A stretch of 64,000 nucleotides of DNA from Clostridium sp. UBA701 (GTDB lineage Bacteria > Bacillota > Clostridia > Clostridiales > Clostridiaceae): positions 20,204 to 84,203 of the forward strand of contig DBMJ01000005.1 in the NCBI GenBank assembly GCA_002298125.1, read 5' to 3'. The notes below the pieces were generated by a model, which saw only the letters and a list, made by a program, of their open reading frames with translations, was not told the DNA's origin and did not search any database. Position numbers and translations under genes: made by a program. Shown piece after piece: positions 59,838 to 64,000 of this stretch; within the stretch, counting starts at the first letter, position 1, and every line of letters starts with the position of its first letter.

Positions 59838-59877
59838 TAAATGATCCCTATAGATGCAGTTCTATAGGGATTATTCA
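59838..59877. terminator. Bidirectional terminator
   Basis: AATGATCCCTATAGA and TCTATAGGGATTATT form a stem of about 14 bp with a 6-base loop. It lies between the convergent DUF378 gene and the hypothetical gene at 59.9 kb. Confidence 0.85.
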
Positions 59878-60384
59878 TTTAGCACCATATCTTTCTTTTT
59901 GCTGCATATCCTTTTGATTATATCTTTCCTGAAGCTGAGCTATATATGAAAGACCATCAGCATCACTATAACTCACCTTCTTATCAATAGCCTTAGCTTT
60001 ATTTTTATAATGCTGTACATAAATTAAAAGCATCTGCTTTTTTATAAGGTACATCTCCTTTGTTATTTCATCTCCCTTGCTCCACTTAAAATGAGAATAT
60101 ATATCTTCCATGCTGCTGCCACCCTTTTCTAAGGTGCTCACCATTTTACTTTTAGATATAGCACCACTGGCATAATCACTTGCTGCTTTATTCATCTCCT
60201 CTATTACTACCTGTTGTTTGGCATTGGTCTTTGACTCATAGTCTTTATAATCATAGTATGCTCTCTTGTCTGTAGTTACAGAAAAATATAATATGAATAC
60301 AGTAAAAGCAATTACAACATATAAAATCCAAGCATATTGTTTGATTAAGACTCTATCTATTCTAAAATTAATAGGAACTATCAA
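59875..60384 (-). CDS. Membrane-anchored hypothetical protein
   Basis: A 169-residue protein with one N-terminal membrane segment (YAWILYVVIAFTVFILYFSV, about residues 17-36) and a long, charged, helical domain rich in Lys, Glu and Tyr that is probably outside. It has no cysteine. Not recognised. It begins with a TTG, 5 bases after GGAGGGG. It is convergent with the DUF378 gene and divergent from gapN. Confidence 0.65.
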   Translation of the reverse strand: MIVPINFRIDRVLIKQYAWILYVVIAFTVFILYFSVTTDKRAYYDYKDYESKTNAKQQVVIEEMNKAASDYASGAISKSKMVSTLEKGGSSMEDIYSHFKWSKGDEITKEMYLIKKQMLLIYVQHYKNKAKAIDKKVSYSDADGLSYIAQLQERYNQKDMQQKERYGAK

Positions 60385-60515
60385 GCTTACCCCTCCATTT
60401 ATTCCTTACAATATAATCTATATAAAAAGCCATAAGAATTAGAACATAATGTTATATTAACCATAGCTTTTTCAAATAATAAGTTATATGCTTTTTCATA
60501 TGAGGAGGTTGTTAT

Positions 60516-61973
60516 ATGTTCGAAGCTATAAAGGATATGAATATCTATAAAAATCTACTACATGGTGAATGGGTTGGCTCCAAGAGTGGCAGCACTATAA
60601 AAATAACAAATCCCTCCAATGGGAGTACTCTGGCCTATGTCTCAAAATTTAATAAAGAAGAGGTAGATACTGCCTTTGCCAGCTGCAGTGCAGGTCAGGA
60701 GGCTTGGAGTAATACCACTGTCTATGAGAGAGCAAGGATTCTTCATAAGACTGCTGATTTACTAGAAGAGCACGAGAAGGAGCTTGCGGACATACTGGTG
60801 AAGGAAATAGCTAAGGATATAGAATCCTCCTTGGCAGAAGTGAAAAGAACTGCAGATTTTATAAGGTTTACTGCAGATGAAGGAAAACATATGGAGGGAG
60901 AGACCATAGGAGCTGAAAGCTTTCCTGGTTACAAGAAAAATAAAATATCCTATGTTTCTAGAGTTCCCCTAGGAGTGGTATTAGCCATTTCTCCCTTTAA
61001 TTACCCTATAAACCTCTCTGCCTCAAAGATAGCTCCGGCTCTAATGGCTGGTAATTCTGTACTGCTTAAGCCTCCTACTCAAGGAGCCATAAGTGCACTT
61101 CATCTGGCTGCTGTATTTCAGGCTGCTGGACTGCCCCCTGGAGTGCTAAACACCATAACTGGTTCCTCCTCTGAAATAGGAGATTATCTTGTCACCCATG
61201 AAAAGGTAGACTTTATTAACTTCACAGGAAGTACCGTTGTAGGTAAGCATATTGCAAAGATTGCAGGCATGGTTCCTATGCTTATGGAGCTAGGAGGAAA
61301 AGACGCAGCCATCGTACTTGAAGATGCAGATTTACAGGATGCTGCAAAAAATATTGTAAGTGGTGCCTTTAGCTACTCAGGACAACGCTGTACAGCTTTA
61401 AAGAGAGTGCTGGTCATGAAAAAGGTAGGAAATGAACTGGTGGCTAAGATAGAAGAGGAAATGAAAAAGTTGAAAATAGGAATGCCTGAGGATGGTGCCG
61501 TAATCACTCCCCTAATAGACAGCAATGGTGCAGATTTTGTGCAGGAGCTAATAGACGATGCCTTAGATAAAGGTGCAAAACTCATAATGGGAAACAAAAG
61601 AGAGAAAAATCTAATGTATCCCACTCTTTTCGACTATGTCACCACAGATATGAGACTGGCCTGGGAAGAACCCTTCGGTCCAGTTTTACCAGTAATTAGA
61701 GTTAATAACATGGAGGAGGCCATAGTAATAGCCAATAGCTCACAATATGGACTTCAGTCCTCAGTTTTTACAAAAGACATAAATAGTGCCTTTCATGTAG
61801 CCAATCACTTAGAGGTAGGCACAGTTCAGATTAACAATAAAACAGAAAGAGGACCTGACCACTTCCCCTTCTCAGGAGTAAAAGCCTCAGGTATGGGCAC
61901 TCAGGGCATTCGCTACAGTATAGAAGCTATGAGCCGTAGAAAGGCTATTGTATTAAACGTAGAAAGCTACTAA
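60516..61973 (+). CDS. gapN: NADP-dependent non-phosphorylating glyceraldehyde-3-phosphate dehydrogenase
   Basis: A 485-residue aldehyde dehydrogenase converting glyceraldehyde-3-phosphate directly to 3-phosphoglycerate while making NADPH. The active Glu is in LMELGGKD, the catalytic Cys near 291 in SYSGQRCTALKR, and the cofactor loop GSTVVGKH. The C-terminal SGVKASGMGTQGIRYSIEAMSRRKAIV block, with YSIEAM, distinguishes GapN from general aldehyde dehydrogenases. GAGGAGG precedes the ATG. Single gene with a strong terminator. It offers a source of NADPH in a bacterium that may lack an oxidative pentose phosphate route. Confidence 0.9.
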   Translation: MFEAIKDMNIYKNLLHGEWVGSKSGSTIKITNPSNGSTLAYVSKFNKEEVDTAFASCSAGQEAWSNTTVYERARILHKTADLLEEHEKELADILVKEIAKDIESSLAEVKRTADFIRFTADEGKHMEGETIGAESFPGYKKNKISYVSRVPLGVVLAISPFNYPINLSASKIAPALMAGNSVLLKPPTQGAISALHLAAVFQAAGLPPGVLNTITGSSSEIGDYLVTHEKVDFINFTGSTVVGKHIAKIAGMVPMLMELGGKDAAIVLEDADLQDAAKNIVSGAFSYSGQRCTALKRVLVMKKVGNELVAKIEEEMKKLKIGMPEDGAVITPLIDSNGADFVQELIDDALDKGAKLIMGNKREKNLMYPTLFDYVTTDMRLAWEEPFGPVLPVIRVNNMEEAIVIANSSQYGLQSSVFTKDINSAFHVANHLEVGTVQINNKTERGPDHFPFSGVKASGMGTQGIRYSIEAMSRRKAIVLNVESY

Positions 61974-62010
61974 AAAAAATGCAGGGAAATCCTTTCCCTG
62001 CATTTTCTTT
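61973..62010. terminator. Terminator after gapN
   Basis: AAAATGCAGGGAAA and TTTCCCTGCATTTT form a 14-bp stem with a 3-base loop and A/T flanks. It also serves the convergent acyltransferase gene. Confidence 0.92.
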
Positions 62011-62050
62011 ATTGCTATCACATCAAAACTTATCTTAGTAATAGAAGGAG

Positions 62051-62782
62051 TTAAGGTCTGTAATTAGTCCCATAGGGCAAGCTACTTTCAATGGTTTCCT
62101 TTATTGCTTCAGCTAACTTTCCCTGTTCCCTTTCTCCAAAATCTTCAATAGAAACTGGATCATGAATGGTTACAATAACCCTTGTGGGTTTTATTTTATA
62201 GTTATTCCCTTCTAACAGCTTATAGCTTCCATCTATAGTCACTGGCACAATAGGTGCATGAGATTTTACTGCCAGCCTCATACTCCCCTTTTTAAATTCT
62301 CCCATCTTATCAGCCTTACTTCTAGTGCCTTCAGGAAATATTGCCATGGAATGACCCTTCTTTACATTCTCAATGCCTTCATTTATAGCCTTTAATCCCT
62401 CTCTTGGATTACTTCTATCTATAAAGACACAATGAATCCATTTCATCCATCCGCTTATAATGGGAAGTTTCTTGGTTTCTATCTTTGCAACAAACCCCAT
62501 AGGCTTATTAACATAGCCTAATAGTACCAGTATGTCTACAATACTCTGATGATTTGCAATAAACACACAGGCTTCTTCCGGTATTTTATCCTGGCCTCTT
62601 ACCTCTACCTTAGAGCCTGTAGCCTTAACAACTCTTCTTAAGCACCTTGCTACAAAGGCTTCTGCAGCAGCTTCTGCCTCCTTAGACTTTCCCATTTTTT
62701 TCATAATTAAAACTCTAAGACGTGAAATAAGTGAAAAAAGTACATAAAAAATAAAATAAATCCACACTACCAATGTTCTCAT
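62051..62782 (-). CDS. plsC: 1-acyl-sn-glycerol-3-phosphate acyltransferase
   Basis: A 243-residue membrane-associated acyltransferase that makes phosphatidic acid. The catalytic HX4D motif is HQSIVD (residues 78-83). The glycerol-phosphate-binding motif is FPEGTRS, followed by VPVTIDGSY. An N-terminal hydrophobic segment (IYFIFYVLFSLIS) anchors it to the membrane. GGGG precedes the ATG. Single gene. The PlsC assignment is solid at the family level; acyl-donor preference is unknown. Confidence 0.9.
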   Translation of the reverse strand: MRTLVVWIYFIFYVLFSLISRLRVLIMKKMGKSKEAEAAAEAFVARCLRRVVKATGSKVEVRGQDKIPEEACVFIANHQSIVDILVLLGYVNKPMGFVAKIETKKLPIISGWMKWIHCVFIDRSNPREGLKAINEGIENVKKGHSMAIFPEGTRSKADKMGEFKKGSMRLAVKSHAPIVPVTIDGSYKLLEGNNYKIKPTRVIVTIHDPVSIEDFGEREQGKLAEAIKETIESSLPYGTNYRP

Positions 62783-63002
62783 ATTATTACCCCTATCAAT
62801 TTAATATAAAGCTTTTATATTATCTTATCATCTTTTTAATTATACTAGATATGCTCCCTTTATGACAAGGAAACCCTAAAGAAAATAAGTAACAACTGCT
62901 TTATTTTGCTCTTTTCGTCAATAATTAAGATAAGCTTCACAACCTAATTAGATGGTGAATATTATGTTACATTATAAGAATATTTTGTGGGGAGAGGACT
63001 AA

Positions 63003-63872
63003 ATGAGAAAACCAAGAGCTACCCTCTATGTATTGCTACTTACCCTTTGCCTTTTCTTTAGTGCTTTTTTTACTGGCTGCAGTGTTGTAAATAGCAATGA
63101 GGGGAAAAACCCTAATATATTATATGTACACTATATTGATGTAGGCCAAGGTGATTCTATCCTGGTAGAGGTTAATGATAAAACCTTGCTAATAGATGGA
63201 GGTAGTAAGGACGCTTCAAAGAAGGTAATAAACTATCTAAAAAGCAGGAAAATCAGCAGGTTAGATTATCTTATAGCAACCCATCCTCATGAGGATCATA
63301 TTGGCAGCTTATCTGATATTGTTGATAAATTTAATCCTAAAAGCTTTTATGCTCCAAAGGTTGTTTCTAATACAGAAAGCTTTAAGTCTTTAACGGATTC
63401 ACTTAAGAAGAAAAAAATTGTGATATATCAGGGAAAGGCCGGAGTCACCATAGACCTTGGAGAGAATACAACCTGCACATTTTTAGCTCCAAATTCTTCT
63501 AGCTACGATAACTTAAATAATTATTCCATAGTGATCAAGCTTACCTATAAGGACAGTTCTTTTCTCTTTACTGGAGATGCTGAGAAGCTTAGTGAAAATG
63601 AAATCTTGAAAAATAACAGTAACTTAAAAGCTCAAGTGCTGAAAGCAGGTCACCATGGCAGTCGTTCCTCTTCCTCCTCCCCCTTCCTTGATGCAGTAGC
63701 TCCATCTTATGCAATAATAAGCTGTGGTAGCGGAAATGATTATGGTCATCCCCACAAGGAGACCTTAAAAACCTTTGAAGGAAAAAACATTTCTGTGTAC
63801 AGAACTGACACCATGGGTACCATAGTATTTCAAAGCGATGGCTATAAGCTTAAAATCCTTACTCACCAATAA
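63003..63872 (+). CDS. ComEC-like metallo-beta-lactamase-fold lipoprotein
   Basis: A 289-residue protein with a lipoprotein signal peptide: hydrophobic residues 9-22 then FFTGC with the lipid-modified Cys26. The metallo-beta-lactamase domain begins VHYIDVGQGDSILVEVN, has HPHEDH near 94-99, then FTGDAE and KAGHHGSRSSSS. It is the same kind of ComEC/Rec2 C-terminal-type domain as the protein at 50307-51173, so the window carries two paralogues. Such proteins may degrade DNA or phosphodiesters outside the cell. GGGGAGAGGA precedes the ATG. The gene is divergent from plsC. Confidence 0.92.
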   Translation: MRKPRATLYVLLLTLCLFFSAFFTGCSVVNSNEGKNPNILYVHYIDVGQGDSILVEVNDKTLLIDGGSKDASKKVINYLKSRKISRLDYLIATHPHEDHIGSLSDIVDKFNPKSFYAPKVVSNTESFKSLTDSLKKKKIVIYQGKAGVTIDLGENTTCTFLAPNSSSYDNLNNYSIVIKLTYKDSSFLFTGDAEKLSENEILKNNSNLKAQVLKAGHHGSRSSSSSPFLDAVAPSYAIISCGSGNDYGHPHKETLKTFEGKNISVYRTDTMGTIVFQSDGYKLKILTHQ

Positions 63873-63943
63873 GAAGTGTACCTTTCAGAATACCTCTTAA
63901 CAATTATATCCTCCTTAGATGCTGCATTTTTACTTTTCTACAC

Positions 63944-63980
63944 AAAAAAGGAGCTGCTGTACAACTCCTTCTTATTAAAA
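63944..63980. terminator. Possible terminator at the window end
   Basis: AAGGAG and CTCCTT pair across an 11-base loop. On the minus strand it is followed by six T residues, so it could end a minus-strand gene beyond the window as well as the lipoprotein gene. Confidence 0.5.
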
Positions 63981-64000
63981 AAATAAAAATGGCTCCGCGA

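Overview
The window is a chromosomal stretch of a low-GC, Gram-positive, anaerobic Firmicute, most likely a Clostridium or close relative. Supporting signs are AT-rich DNA, strong AGGAGG-type ribosome binding sites with many GTG/TTG starts, a T-box in front of valS, a class II B12-dependent ribonucleotide reductase, a non-phosphorylating GapN, and Clostridium-typical small families (DUF4364, TSCPD, DUF378, DUF350, YaaR). I see no tRNA, rRNA, CRISPR array, insertion sequence, prophage or plasmid gene. It reads as ordinary core and semi-core chromosome with small operons, nearly all closed by clear intrinsic terminators.

Layout. 0-6.3 kb: tail of a DUF4364 gene, a YVTN beta-propeller protein, a TSCPD protein, then valS-folC behind a valine T-box. 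6.3-20 kb: two very large minus-strand genes, a 1426-residue 2-hydroxyacyl-CoA-dehydratase-type activase/reductase fusion and a 2879-residue cyclic beta-1,2-glucan synthase-like enzyme, with a TPR protein between them. 20-29.9 kb: an M16 peptidase-recX-transglutaminase operon, queT behind a preQ1-I riboswitch, a Na/Pi cotransporter, and envelope genes (L,D-transpeptidase, polysaccharide deacetylase, an alanine-racemase-fold protein) with a GreA-type factor. 30-42.4 kb: a response regulator-kinase-exported protein operon, a processive GT2, a CPBP protease, a HAD phosphatase, marR-MFS, and htrA divergent from a second two-component system. 42.4-52.1 kb: an SDR enzyme, NfeD/SPFH pair, nadE, yaaR, a P-type ATPase behind a yybP-ykoY (Mn2+) riboswitch, a ComEC-like hydrolase and a gamma carbonic anhydrase. 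52.2-64 kb: nrdJ behind two NrdR boxes, an Lrp regulator, a complete panG-panB-panC-panD operon behind a structured leader, gapN, plsC and a second ComEC-like lipoprotein.

Regulation is the richest layer. Five leaders or operators can be read directly: T-box (valS), preQ1-I (queT), yybP-ykoY (P-type ATPase), paired NrdR boxes (nrdJ), and a leader resembling the orphan pan motif on the pantothenate operon. An 11-bp tandem repeat between htrA and its divergent two-component system is a likely response-regulator operator.

I found no convincing new multi-gene system such as a defence island or novel biosynthetic cluster. The leads most worth following are the pan-operon leader with its DUF2520 (PanG-type) reductase, the Mn2+ riboswitch that argues for re-annotating the 'calcium' ATPase, the alanine-racemase-like protein lacking its catalytic tyrosine, the stand-alone dehydratase-type fusion, and the exported protein tied to a two-component system. 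Where an internal ribosome binding site clearly marks a later start, the coordinates given use that start and the evidence says so. All family calls come from reading motifs by eye, not from database searches.
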